Assembly: GCA_033557465.1 (NCBI GenBank)
Contig: CM066035.1
Span: 896,427,309 to 896,491,308 of the forward strand
Reading direction: 5' to 3'
DNA length: 64,000 bases
Source of the DNA: Ichthyophis bannanicus
Taxonomy: Eukaryota > Chordata > Amphibia > Gymnophiona > Ichthyophiidae
This document shows, in pieces, positions 54,627-64,000 of the stretch (positions within the stretch are counted from its first letter, which is position 1; each line of letters opens with the position of its first letter). The notes beneath the pieces were generated by a model. The model ran no database searches, was not told the DNA's origin, and saw only the letters and a program-made list of their open reading frames with translations. The translations under genes and the position numbers were made by a program.

Positions 54627-55075
54627 ATGGAAAAACCAACTAGTGGTTTTAAAAAATGTACTAAGTGTGGCGGTACCATTTCTGTCACTGACACCCATGA
54701 TTGGTGTCTTAAATGTTTAGGGCCTGAACATTCTCCATCTGAATGTCTCTCCTGTATGGGGATGACTAAGAGAGGATGACAGAACCGGGCTGCAAAGCTC
54801 GGTACTCTTTTCTTCGGATGCCAGATCCATTGCATCAACATCTTCAAGAGCTCCTTTTCCTCCCATGGATCTCAGGTAACTAAACAAAAAAGCTGGTCCT
54901 CAAAGGGTAGCTCTCCTGCTAAGCATCGAGAGACCATTGTCACTGCCCTTGAGGAACCACACCAGCAAAACAATCCTGGCAGGAGGCTTCGGCTTCCAAA
55001 GCATCAATGGTGCTCCAGGATGTTCTCGAGGCCTCGACCTCGCAAGAACTACTGGTGCCATGCTCAGGGGTCCTG
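54627..55075 (+). pseudogene. DIRS gag N-terminal remnant (element C)
   Basis: An ATG at 54,627 opens 50 codons with the zinc-finger-like array (KCTKCGG ... LKCLGPEH ... CLSC), ending at a stop at 54,777. The frame then wanders to about 55,075, where a deletion joins it to the RT. Comparison with the element B gag shows that about 80% of gag is gone. Confidence 0.75.
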
Positions 55076-56046
55076 GCCCAATTGAACAAATACCTGTTCC
55101 GAGAGAAGTTCAAAATGATTTCTCTTGGAACTCTTCTGCCATACCTTCAAAGCCAGGATTGGCTTTGCTCTCTAGACTTAAAGGATGCATACACTCACAT
55201 TCTGATCCATCCAAATCACAGGAAATTCTTAAGATTCCTTTTCAGGGGAAAACATTTCCAGTACAGGGTTCTTTCCTTTGGTCTGGCTTCAGCTCCAAGG
55301 GTATTCACGAAATGCATGGCAGTAGTAGCTGCATTTCTACAAACCCTGGGGATATTCATCTTCCCTTACTTAGACGACTGGCTCATTTGAGCTCCTACAG
55401 TTGCAGAGGCCAGCACTGTACTGTCTCGCACAGTGCGAATGCTCCAATACTTGGGGTTGGTAATAAACTTCCCAAAATCCCAACTTGTTCCTTCCCAATG
55501 CCTGGAATTCATAGGGGCCTGTCTAGATACCAGACATGCAAGGGTTTTTCTTCTACAGGCCCAGTGTCTTTGCATAATGCAACTAGCTTCTCAAGCAGCA
55601 GGGAAATCCTCCCTAACTGCTCAAGAGCTACTACAGTTGCTGGGACATATGGCATCCACAGTTCATGTAGTCCCATATGCTCGCCTCCACATGCGAGCAG
55701 CTCAGTGGACTCTCTCCACACAGTGGACACAGGCCACAGGACATTTATCAGACAAAATAGTAAACTCTCAACAACTAATTTTGTCCCTCAAATGGTGGCA
55801 ATCACTAGAAAATCTGACAGTGGGGTCTCCTTTCCATCAACCCCTTTTTCAGGCCACCCTAACAATAGATGCATCACAGGTGGGTTGGGGAGCACACCTG
55901 AATCATCTCTCTACCCAGGGCACCTGAACTCCACAGGAGGCCGGTTTACACATAAACCTCCTGGAATTAAGAGCAATCTATTTAGCTCTTCGAGTATTCC
56001 ACGCCCAGCTCAGCTACAAGACAGTCCTAGTTCAGACGGACAATCA
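55076..56046 (+). pseudogene. DIRS RT and partial RNase H (element C)
   Basis: The RT segment reads LQSQDWLCSLDLKDAYTHIL and FGLASAPRVFTKC, then IFPYLDDWLI (catalytic LDD). A stop follows at 55,388, at the position of CGA in element D, as expected from CpG decay. RNase H continues at 55,433-55,927 with LTIDASQVGWGAHL (first catalytic Asp), and another stop at 55,925 falls where element D has Trp. It then reads LELRAIYLALRVF to TDNQ, where a deletion cuts the domain. The overlapping 492-codon frame is a shadow. Confidence 0.85.
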
Positions 56047-56219
56047 AGCGTGGTATCCCCTGCTTCTACATCTCTCTCAAGCTGCACCTCTGGAGTTAGG
56101 GCATGCTCCATATCTCCTTTCCCAAGAGGACGGGATGCTATGGCACCCGAGTCCCCAGTCTCTGCATCTCACGACCTGGATGCTGAAGGCTTAGACCTCC
56201 AGGATTTCAACCTGTCCCA

Positions 56220-57216
56220 ACAGGTAAAGGATATCCTTCAGGCTTCTAGAAAACTTTCCACAAGAAGATCTTATGCCTTCAAGTGGAAACGTTTTACTAT
56301 ATGGTGCTCCATGAAGGGATTAAACCCCCTTGTCATACTTTTTGTATCGATACTACAGTATCTCCTTCACTTATCGAATTCTGGTCTAAAGACCAATTTG
56401 GTAAGTCCATCTTAGTGCAATTGCAGCTTCTTATAAGCCTCTGAATGGACAACCAATTTCCTCTCATATCCAGATTTTATGAGAGGTCTTCTGTTAACCA
56501 AACCTCCCATTAAGCCACCACCGGTGACATGGGATCTAAATCTAGTTCTCGGGCAGCTCATGAAGCCGCCTTTTGAGCCTTTAGCCACTACAACCCTTAG
56601 GTTTTTGACCTGGAAGGTCATCTTCCTAATTGCAATCACCTCTGCACGTCGCATTAGTGAACTGCAAGCTTTAGTGGCTGATCTTCCTTATACTAGGTTT
56701 TATCATAAGGTTGTTCTTAGAACTGATCCACGCTTTATGCCAAAGGTGGTTTCGCCTTTTCATTTGAATCAATCAATTTATCTTCCTGTATTTTTTCCGA
56801 GGCCTCACGCCTCTAATGCAGAAAGAAACCTTCATACTTTGGATTGTAAAAGAGCCTTAGCCTTTTACCTACAGAGAACACAGCAACATAGAAAGTCCTC
56901 ACAACTTTTTATAGCTTTTGACTCTAGTCATTTGGGACTTCCAGTCTCCAAAAGAACTTTATCTAAATGGATTGCCCAATGCATATCCTTTGCTTATGAG
57001 AGTAAGGGTCTTCCACTTCAGGGCCATGTCACAGCTCATAAGTGAGAGCCATGGCAGCTTCCATGGCTAATATTCACTCCGTGTCTATCGATGACATTTG
57101 TCGAGCAGCAACCTGGGCTTCGGTGCACACCTTCACAGCCCACTACTGCCTGGATAAAGCCTCTCGTCGGGATGCCTTCTTTGGCCAAGCTGTTCTTCAA
57201 AATCTCTTTCAGACCT
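56220..57216 (+). pseudogene. DIRS tyrosine recombinase (element C)
   Basis: The N-terminal helical part reads QASRKLSTRRSYAFKWKRF at about 56,240. The catalytic domain at 56,479-57,045 includes AITSARRISELQAL with the first catalytic Arg (about 56,650) and HVTAHK, the start of the H-x-x-R box, at about 57,025. A one-base shift there produces a stop at 57,042. In the next frame the sequence continues MAASMANIHSVSIDDIC, RAATWASVHTFTAHYCLD with the likely nucleophile Tyr in AHY, and ends at LFQT. Recombinases of this kind insert the DNA circle. Upstream frame breaks at 56,415 and 56,437 also inactivate it. Confidence 0.85.
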
Positions 57217-57310
57217 AATTCAACTTCTGCCCACCAACTCTGGTGGAATGCCAGAGATACATGGGAGGAAGGATGCCTACCTTTCTAGCATCTTCAGCTA
57301 GGGAGTCCCC

Positions 57311-57408
57311 CATATGTGAAGACTACATTCCTGCTTGTTCCTGGAGATAGCGTAGTTACTCACCTGTAACAGGTGATCTCCGGGAACAGCAGGAATTTAG
57401 TCTTCACA
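57311..57408 (+). repeat. ICR of DIRS element C
   Basis: First half: complement of the left end (54,230 onward). Second half: complement of the right end (to 57,679). The join at 57,350/57,351 is the circle junction. Confidence 0.85.
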
Positions 57409-57482
57409 ACCCACCCACCTCCCCTAGGAGTTGTCTCTCTATCTTTGTCTCTTTCCTCTCTCCCTCTATCCTTTCATTCAGC

Positions 57483-57679
57483 TACAAACCTAACTGAAGA
57501 GGGACAGTTGGAAAGGCGGGAAGGCAGCGCGCATGTGCTGAGGGATGCTCCCAAAAGCGTTCCTATTGGACGCTGGGGAGCGTTCCCGCGCAGGTTCCGT
57601 CGGTACCAACGATGCCCATATGTGAAGACTAAATTCCTGCTGTTCCCGGAGATCACCTGTTACAGGTGAGTAACTACGC
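57483..57679 (+). repeat. Right inverted terminal repeat of DIRS element C
   Basis: It is complementary to the left ITR to about 57,652, then extends 27 bases with CAG|GTGAGT at about 57,663-57,671, a consensus 5-prime splice site. Confidence 0.85.
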
Positions 57680-58452
57680 GTTCTCTCTTACTCCGCCACT
57701 GTTTCTGTGATGTGCCTGATCCATGATTTTTCTGATAGCTACAAAGTACAAATTAGTCTGTATAGGTTTATTGTTTTAAAAATCAAATCTTAATTTAAAT
57801 TTGATTAAATTTTGCAAACTACATTAGTCTTAGCATCTCTCACCAAATATTCATATTTTTAAATCGAAGATGTAAACTCAAACTTTAGTCATAGCCAATT
57901 CCTCGCCCCCCTTCCCCCTCCTCCCTCATGTTCTTTTCCATTCTCTCTATACAAATCTACCAAGTGTATGAACTCCTGTTCAGATAACAGCACACATCTC
58001 CATCTCATTACCAACATTTCACATAGGAATTGTAAAGCTCCAGTCCGTTCTTTGTACAGATCATGGCCTTGATTCGACAAGGCATAAAAAACAGAATTGA
58101 GTTCCAAATACTTCAAAATGGACCTCACGTCTTCAAACCCACTTCCATCACGGTGCACCACACCGTCATTCTGGGGATCTGGTTCATCCGTAAAACCCAA
58201 GTTTATGGGCCTCCCTTGGTTTTCCAGTAGCTGCCCAGATGGGGGCATTAGAGGCAAAGATCTGGTGCCTAGAAAAACTGGGGGTCATTTGCCTATGCTT
58301 AAAACTTGGCCTGAGATCAAGAATAAAAATAACTTAATTAGGAGTGGTAATCTTTTCATTTTGAGCTAACACTAAAGGCAGGCAGCGTTTTATTTATCAG
58401 GTGTGAGATCAAGGTTCAGCGTCAACAAAAATGTTCCGCAGCTTAGAACAAG
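57680..58452. other. Unassigned intron segment
   Basis: Minus-strand open frame 57,889-58,257 (122 codons, LNSVFYALSNQGHDLYKERT) has no domain I know. No splice-site pair was found. The rest is AT-rich. Confidence 0.35.
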
Positions 58453-58622
58453 AATTCTCAACCCAGTCCTTGGGACATACCTAGCCAGTTAAATTTTCAG
58501 GATAACCACAGGGAATATGCATGAGAGTCAGTGCATGCAAATCTTTCTCATGCATATTCATTGTGGCTATCCTGAAAATCTGACTTGGCTAGGTGTGTTC
58601 CAAGGACTCTCTTGACAACCCC
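58453..58622. mobile_element. Palindromic MITE (58.5 kb copy)
   Basis: The ends ttctcaacccagtccttgg and ccaaggactctcttgacaa are imperfect inverted repeats. The inner halves (gccagttaaattttcagg / cctgaaaatctgacttggc, atgcatgaga / tctcatgcat) pair too. It is related to the MITEs at 15.6, 47.6 and 53.1 kb. No target duplication could be placed. Confidence 0.65.
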
Positions 58623-58693
58623 TGGCTCGGAGGGATGTCATTACCTGCTCTGCTTGGCATGGACATTTTTTTTTCTCAGATATGCTATCTTTA

Positions 58694-58982
58694 AAATTTT
58701 TTATTTATTTTTATTTATTTAGCTGTATTTATATCCTGCTTTTCACCGGGTCAAAGCGGTCAATTGGGGGATACATTTAACACGAGGGGATATGAGACAC
58801 ATACACTAATACTTACAGGGAACATGGGCAATGGAGGGTTAAGTGGCTTGCCCAAGACCACAAGGAGTGCCTATAGGACTAGAAATCCCAGTCCCTCCGG
58901 CCTGAGATTGCTGTCCCCAGGTGGGACTTGAACCCCCGGCCCTCTGGCCTGAAGTACCTTGTCCTAACCACTAGACCACTCA
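58694..58982 (-). mobile_element. tRNA-derived SINE with L2-type tail (copy d)
   Basis: Minus strand: head GTGGTCTAGTGGTTAGGA, B box GGGTTCAAGTCCCACC, body with cacttaaccctccattgccc, tail GACCGCTTTGACCCGG then GCGGGATATAAATACAGC and AAATAAAT. It matches copy a nearly perfectly over the shared part. Confidence 0.88.
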
Positions 58983-59530
58983 AAATGGCATTGAAAAGGG
59001 TGAGGCATTCTGTGCTGTTGGTTGCAATATGGAGTCTTATTTGGTGGAAACTGGATTGCTAAATAAAACTATTAGTTTAAACAATAAAACCTATTAAAAC
59101 TGAATAGAAAACTCAAACCGCATAGATCTTAGTCTTCTGCTATAAATGGGACGGTGCTTTTCTTTTCTGGGAAATAATGGTCATGACTTCTCTTGCTAAA
59201 CCATGTTTGTTGTATAAATGTACTTAACAGATTTAATATCCACAGAACTGCTGTCAATTTTTATACATCTTCAAGGTTCTGTCCTGTTGAGTCATTTGGC
59301 TTTTTTAAAATTTATTCAAATTTACCAAACAAAAATGATACAGTAACAATCAAACTGCAAAGATAAATCCTACAGTTAACATTCAAAGTACCCAATCATG
59401 AACCCTCCCCTGCCCCTCCTGAAATACAAAACAAAAAAAAAACTGTAGGTCATACAATAATAAATCAATCACACTGTAGATAAATATACATCAAGTGATT
59501 TCCAAATTCTTTCAACCTTATCACTGCAAT
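58983..59530. other. AT-rich unassigned segment
   Basis: No feature was recognised on either strand. Confidence 0.35.
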
Positions 59531-59998
59531 TTAAAAAGATCTTTATCTTTATTCACAGGATTTGATAAACCGCTCATGCTGAGGCGTGAACGCCAGTAAC
59601 AATAGGATAGAGAGGGACAGACAAAAGATAGAAAACAGAAGAGGTCCAGAAGGGGACAGAATGACGGGGGACGGGGAGGGAAATAGGGGGAAGGGCAGGT
59701 GAGAAGCATTTGGGGGGATGTTATGGGGGGTGGGGGGCGTGGCTGGGGGATAAAGCACCATCGGCAGGGGAGGAGAGATCGAAAGCTTGACAACAGATGA
59801 GTTTTCAGAAGAGCTTTAAAGCGGGGGTGAGACAATTCGGTGCGGAGAGAAAGCGGAAGCGAATTCCATAAAGCGGGGCCTAGAAAAAAGAATGCAGAGT
59901 GACGGGTGAGTTCCAAGTGGGCCTGGGAAGAGGAGGGGAGAAAGAGACGATTACCATGAGCCGAGCGAAGAAGACGTGGAGAGGGTTGAAGATGAATG
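59531..59998 (-). mobile_element. L2-group LINE 3-prime fragment, cut by DIRS element D
   Basis: The minus strand encodes LTRHSAFFFLGPALWNSLPL, SLRTELSHPRFKALLKTHL and a Pro-rich end. It then runs to a tail with AATAAAGATAAAGATC, the same tail type as the L2 at 15.8-17.7 kb. The coding block stops abruptly at 59,998, where element D begins, so D inserted into this LINE. Confidence 0.75.
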
Positions 59999-60384
59999 AT
60001 CTCCAGGAACAAGCAGGAATGAGTCCTCACATATGGGTACGTCGGTACCGACGGAGCCTGCGCGGGAAAGCTCCCCAGCTTCCCAGAAAGGAAAGCTTTT
60101 GGGGCCTCCCACAGCGCATGCGCGCTGCCTTCCCGCCTTCCTGACCAACTCTCCTCAGTTCTTCTTTTTCCGCGGAGCCAGCAAGTCGTGTTCCTGTCAC
60201 CGCTGAAGAAGTTCTTATTTTAATTTGTTTCTTTGGCCGCGTGTCTGCCTTCCCCGACTCCGGACCGGTACCGCCGGTCTTTTTTCTTATTTTTATTTTT
60301 ATTTTTTTTAAGAAAAGTAATCATCTTTTCCCCACTTGGTGTATTTCCTCTTTAAGCCTCTAGGCCTAGAGAAAATTCTCCCTC

Positions 60385-62188
60385 ATGGAGAAACCAGCCT
60401 CTGGTTTTTAAAAATGCACCAAGTGTAGCGGTACCATCTCGGTTACAGACACCCATGAATGGTGTCTTAAATGTTTGGGGCCTGACCACTCCATCCCGGA
60501 TTGCCAGTCCAGCTCTTTGATGTCTAAACGTGGCTTACCAAACCGGGCAGCCAAGTTTCATATGCTGTTTTCCACAGATACTCCAGCATCGACATCCTTC
60601 AGGTCTTCCTCTCCTGATGGATCTCAGGTAACCAAACCTTCCTCCGGCAGGTCCTCAAAGGGCAAATCTCCCTCTAAGTATCGAGATGCCCCCGGGCTTG
60701 ACCCTGAGGACCCTGCCCCAGCCAAACAACCCCGGCGAGAAGCTCCGGCTTCCAAAGCTCTTCCTATGGGGTTACAGGTTGACATCGATGGCACGGCCTC
60801 GACCGATCACCTGTTGGACTGCTCTGGGGTACCGGCACACTCTTCCGGTACCGACATCCAGACAGTCGTGGCGTCTGTGGATCATACTGTTCAATCCATG
60901 CAGCAGGCCATTATGGCTTTTATTAAGGCTGCGACGCCCACGGTACCGCAGCGAGCGGTACCGACTCCGATTCCGGTACCACAACCGATACCGGTACCCA
61001 GGGCATCCACATCGACCAGGATTCCGGTTCCCGGTTCCGGGGCTTTTCCCGATACCGATCCGGTTCCGGGTATGCCCGATGTGGATACCGGTTGATACGC
61101 TTATCGATCCCTGGAAGCCAACAGACGATACTTCGAGCCTTCTGATGATTCTGATTCATCAGATGACTCTCCTGAAGTATCTCTTACTCTTCCTGAGGAG
61201 CCCTCTTCTCCAAAGAGGAGAATGTCTCCTCCAGAGGATTTGTCCTTTCAAGACTTCATTATTGAAGTAGCTAAAGGACTCTCTATTTCAGTAACCTCTG
61301 AAAAAAATTAGATATTTTAGGATACCCTAAGGTTCCCAAAGAGGCAGTCACCTTGCCCATTCATGAAATTCTTCAAGAACATATGATGGACTTATGGGAG
61401 ACTCCTCTCACTCTGTCTCCACATTCTCGTCGTTTGGACACCATGTATCGTGTCCCTCCTTCTCCTGGTTTTCAAAAAACTCTGCTCCCTCACCACTCTA
61501 TTGTGGTGCAGTCAGCTATGAAAAGGATAAAGAGTACCAAAAGGCACTCTTCTACTCCTCCAGGAAGAGAATGTAGGACTTTGGATGCTTTTGGTAGGAA
61601 AATCTTCCAAGCCAGTATGCTTATTGCCAGAATCAATTCATACAGCCTCTATATGGGCATGTTCCTGAAGGAGATTGCACTAAAGCTGCGCAATTTTCTC
61701 CCCTTTATCCCAGAGGATAGACAGGAGGACTTCCTTCTTTTGCTAAAGCATACCCAAGATGTTTCAAAATTTTCCAACAGAGCAGCTTTTGACTCTTTTG
61801 AAGGTGCTAGCAGAGCCTCAGGCATAGCTATAGCTGCTCGCAGAATTGCTTGGCTCCAGGCTTCTGATCTAGAACCCTGGGTCCCGGATGGCTTGGGAAA
61901 TCTGCCCTGTACAGGTGAAAATCTGTTTGGAAAAGAGTGGCAAATCAAAGCCACTCAAATGGACGCAGAAAATGCTGCTTTAGATAGACTTTCTAAGTCT
62001 ACCTCTACCCCTGCCAAGAAAAAATCTTTTAAGAAGCCTTTTTATAAGAAGGCCAGATTTTCTGCAAATACTGGCCAACAATCTTCTACAACTCGCTTTG
62101 CTCCTAAGCGTCAGCAATCTAAACAGGCCAGGGCAAAACCTGCAGGGACTACTACAGCCCAGCAGTCCCAACCCCCTCAGGGCTTTTG
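60385..62188 (+). pseudogene. DIRS gag, lightly broken (element D)
   Basis: The ATG at 60,385 aligns with those of B and C. A stop at codon 9 (60,409-60,411) precedes the zinc-finger-like array (KCTKCSG ... LKCLGPDH). The same frame continues to a TGA at 61,093 and onward, through an acidic Ser/Asp stretch, to a TAG at about 61,306 that follows a run of seven A (likely slippage). The core continues in another frame from about 61,310 to 62,188 (DAFGRKIFQASMLIARI, SRASGIAIAARRIAWLQ, CTGENLFGKEW) with a basic C-terminus. The linker has dense GGTACC/GATACC motifs, encoding Val-Pro/Ile-Pro repeats. Confidence 0.82.
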
Positions 62189-62192
62189 ACTT

Positions 62193-62455
62193 AATACTAG
62201 AGAACTTAACCTTTCTGGCTCTAAAACAACCAGAGCCTCTCACCATTCCAGGAAGGTTAACTCATTTTGCTCCCAGATGGGAGCAAATCACATCAGAACA
62301 GTGGACCCTCTCTATCATCAGAGAGGGCTACAAACTACATTTCTCCAGCCTTCCTCCCCATACCATGGTGAGACGTTTCAATTCTCCCCCATCCCTCGTG
62401 GACCTTTTGGGTCAGGAGGTGACCACCCTTCTCGCCCAAAGGGCAATTAGAAGAG
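62193..62455 (+). pseudogene. DIRS pol N-terminal segment (element D)
   Basis: Just after the gag stop, a frame offset by one from gag reads LTHFAPRWEQITSEQWTLSI, then LVDLLGQEVTTLLAQRAI, a region that precedes the RT in DIRS pol. A one-base insertion near 62,450 shifts it relative to the main pol frame. The segment appears to begin at or before the gag stop, so gag and pol probably overlap in different frames. Confidence 0.7.
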
Positions 62456-64000
62456 GTTCCTCTTCTTCAACAGGGGTCAGGGTTTTACTCCCCTTATTTT
62501 CTCATCCCAAAGAAAACAGGGGGATACAGACCCATTCTAGATCTCAGAGAATTGAACACATTTCTATGCAAGGAGAAATTCAAGATGCTTTCTCTAGGTA
62601 CTCTCCTTCCATACCTGCAGAGTCAGGATTGGCTTTGTTCTCTAGATCTCAAGGATGCGTACACACATATACTCATCCATCCATCCCACAGAAAATTCCT
62701 ATGGTTTCTGTTCCAGGGAAAACATTACCAATACAGAGTACTTCCCTTCAGTCTAGCCTCTGCTCCAAGAGTGTTCACCAAATGCATGGCAATAGTGGCT
62801 GCATTTCTACACGCCCTGGGAATTTTTGTTTTCCCATACCTGGACGACTGGCTCATCCGAGCTCCATCTCAGTCCGAGGCCCAGACTTCCCTGGACCGCA
62901 CCAGACGTATTCTGCAGTATCTGGGACTTGTGATCAATCTGCCAAAGTCTCAACTCACCCCTACTCAGTCCCTGGAATTCATAGGGGCCTGGTTAGATAC
63001 CACCACTGCAAGGGCCTACCTCCCTCAGGCCCGTTGCCAACGTCTAGTGCACTTAGCCTCCCAGACTCAGTCCAGAAGCCACTTGACTGCCAGGGAGATG
63101 CTACAGCTACTAGGCCACATGGCCTCCATGGTACATGTCGTGCCTTATGCTCGCCTACATATGAGAGCAGCTCAATGGACTTTGTCCACCCAGTGGACTC
63201 AAGCATCAGGAGCTCTCTCAGACCAAATAGCAACCTCCAAACGTCTCTTTTGGTCTCTCCAATGGTGGATATCCACTCAAAATCTGTTGTTGGGGGCTCC
63301 CTTCCAACCACTGTTGCCCCAAGCAACCCTCACAACAGATGCCTCCCAAGCAGGTTGGGGAGCTCATCTTCAAGACCTCTCCACTCAGGGCACTTGGTCT
63401 CCACAGGAGACCACCCTTCATATCAACCATCTGGAACTTCGAGCAATTTTTCTAGCTCTCAGGGTTTTTCATACCCTCCTTCACAACATGACAGTCCTTA
63501 TCCATACGGACAATCAAGTAGCCATGTTTTACATAAACAAACAAGGAGGGACTGGCTCTCTGTCGCTTTGCAACGAAGCTCTAAGATTATGGGCCTTCGC
63601 CAGAGAGCATCAAATTCATCTCCTGGCAGTATATCTTCCAGGAATCCAAAACTCTTGGGCAGACAGACTCAGTCGAGTTCTGCTTCCACACGAATGGTCC
63701 CTGCACATGTATCAGGTACTCAAAATCTTTCAGAAATGGGGAACCCCGGACATAGACCTCTTTGCAAGTCCGTGGAATGCCAAACTTCCCCGATTCTGTT
63801 CCAGAATTCCGTGTCAGGGAGCTCAGGCCAAGGATGCCTTCCTCCTTCATTGGGGTCAGGACTTCCTGTATGCCTTTCCACCCATTCCTTTGATTCCCAA
63901 GACTCTGTTCAAACTTCAGAGGGATCAAGGATCTATGATCCTCATAGCTCCACGCTGGCCACGCCAAGTGTGGTACCCTCTACTTCTGCATCTTTCCCAA
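62423..64000 (+). CDS. DIRS polyprotein RT-RNase H, open 526 codons, incomplete at window end
   Basis: The frame is open from the base after a TGA (62,420-62,422) to the window edge. RT: YRPILDLRELNTFL near codon 38, SLDLKDAYTHILIHPSHR near codon 74, PFSLASAPRVFTKCM near codon 113, and catalytic FPYLDDWLI with YLDD at codons 139-142. RNase H: TDASQAGWGAH (Asp306), HLELRAI (Glu338), HTDNQVAMFYINKQGG (Asp363) and SWADRLSR (Asp414), so all four metal-binding acids are present. Then DIDLFASPWNAKLPRF and the conserved RDQGSMILIAPRWPRQVWYP follow before the edge. The recombinase is out of view. It copies element RNA; a usable product would need the upstream shift not to matter. Confidence 0.88.

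Larger units (their letters stand above)
54230..57679 (+). mobile_element. DIRS-type retrotransposon, family 2, internally deleted (element C)
   Basis: The left ITR (54,230-54,400) pairs with the right ITR (about 57,483-57,652). An ICR lies at 57,311-57,408. The element is ~3.4 kb. Most of gag and the RT fingers are deleted (junction near 55,075), and a second deletion removes the end of RNase H and the following domain (near 56,046). RT palm, part of RNase H and the tyrosine recombinase remain. GTT lies next to both ends (54,226-54,228; 57,680-57,682). It is inserted in sense orientation 130 bases after the SH3KBP1 donor. Confidence 0.88.
59999..64000 (+). mobile_element. DIRS-type retrotransposon, family 2, young copy (element D), runs off window
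   Basis: The left ITR starts at 59,999 (atctccaggaacaagcagg) and closely matches those of B and C, with an intact CGTCGGTACCGACGG palindrome (about 60,040-60,054). Gag (60,385-62,188) is broken by one early stop, one TGA and one shift. Pol is open from 62,423 to the window end. The recombinase, ICR and right ITR must lie beyond 64,000. Of the four DIRS copies it has the best-preserved pol. Confidence 0.88.

Noticed and set aside
54937..56415. 492-codon plus-strand open frame
   Set aside because: It overlaps the DIRS element C RT and RNase H in a different frame. The RT motifs (YLDDW, DAS) are in the other frame; this one is Ser/Pro-rich and has no domain.
60686..61270. 194-codon plus-strand frame in DIRS element D
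   Set aside because: Shadow of gag in another frame; Arg/Pro/Leu-rich from the same GGTACC repeats.

Overview
The window looks like the intron-rich interior of one vertebrate gene, buried in transposable elements. The only host coding sequence I can support is one 158-bp exon at 53,943-54,100 (+). It encodes the first SH3 domain of SH3KBP1 (CIN85). It has a good acceptor and donor and joins in phase to an upstream exon ending in ATG-G, which is not in the window. About 54 kb on the left would then be intron 1 (or more distal upstream sequence), and about 10 kb on the right is intron 2.

The repeat content is large DIRS elements, many CR1 and L2-group LINEs with long 'movement of 3-prime tail' SINE partners, hAT-type MITEs and a TG...CA solo LTR. 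This fits an amphibian, and I think most likely a caecilian. The species call is inference from repeat style and is not proven by the sequence.

Layout. 93-5,826: a decayed DIRS element (family 1) with inverted terminal repeats and a diagnostic internal complementary region (ICR). 5,827-11,190: largely featureless sequence holding a SINE and a 1.22-kb near-perfect palindromic insertion (8,784-10,004). 11,190-13,090: L1/Tx1-like LINE remnant. 15,575-18,581: a CR1 copy split by a MITE half and by an L2 LINE that sits between ~157-bp direct repeats, one of which is itself split by a SINE. 21,482-23,551: an unrecognised 368-codon ORF, an LTR-like stretch and a CR1 tail. 25,934-27,180: hAT MITE and decayed hAT transposase (-). 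27,690-31,195: long CR1 with endonuclease and reverse transcriptase (-). 31,647-31,842: a second, small palindromic insertion. 32,554-38,780: DIRS element (family 2) with an intact 696-codon gag and ruined pol. 42,029-46,660: two L2-group LINEs in opposite orientation, the plus-strand one with a 589-codon RT ORF. 46,895-49,012: small MITEs, one nested in another. 49,203-49,848: solo LTR (-) with 4-bp target duplication. 51,900-52,205: tRNA-SINE. 53,080-53,621: 542-bp hAT palindrome just upstream of the exon. 54,230-57,679: internally deleted DIRS 130 bp downstream of the exon. 58,453-59,998: MITE, SINE and L2 fragment. 59,999 to the window end: a young DIRS copy with a broken gag and an open RT-RNase H frame that runs off the edge.

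The host gene and the elements share no pathway. The most informative content is mechanistic: (i) two palindromic insertions with the same architecture, 13-14 bp target duplications and a ~40-nt unpaired tail; (ii) an L2 insertion with an unusually long target duplication; (iii) DIRS circle-junction ICRs readable in three copies from two families; (iv) consensus 5-prime splice sites at DIRS right ends in both families; (v) SINE tails that match LINE tails present in the same window.
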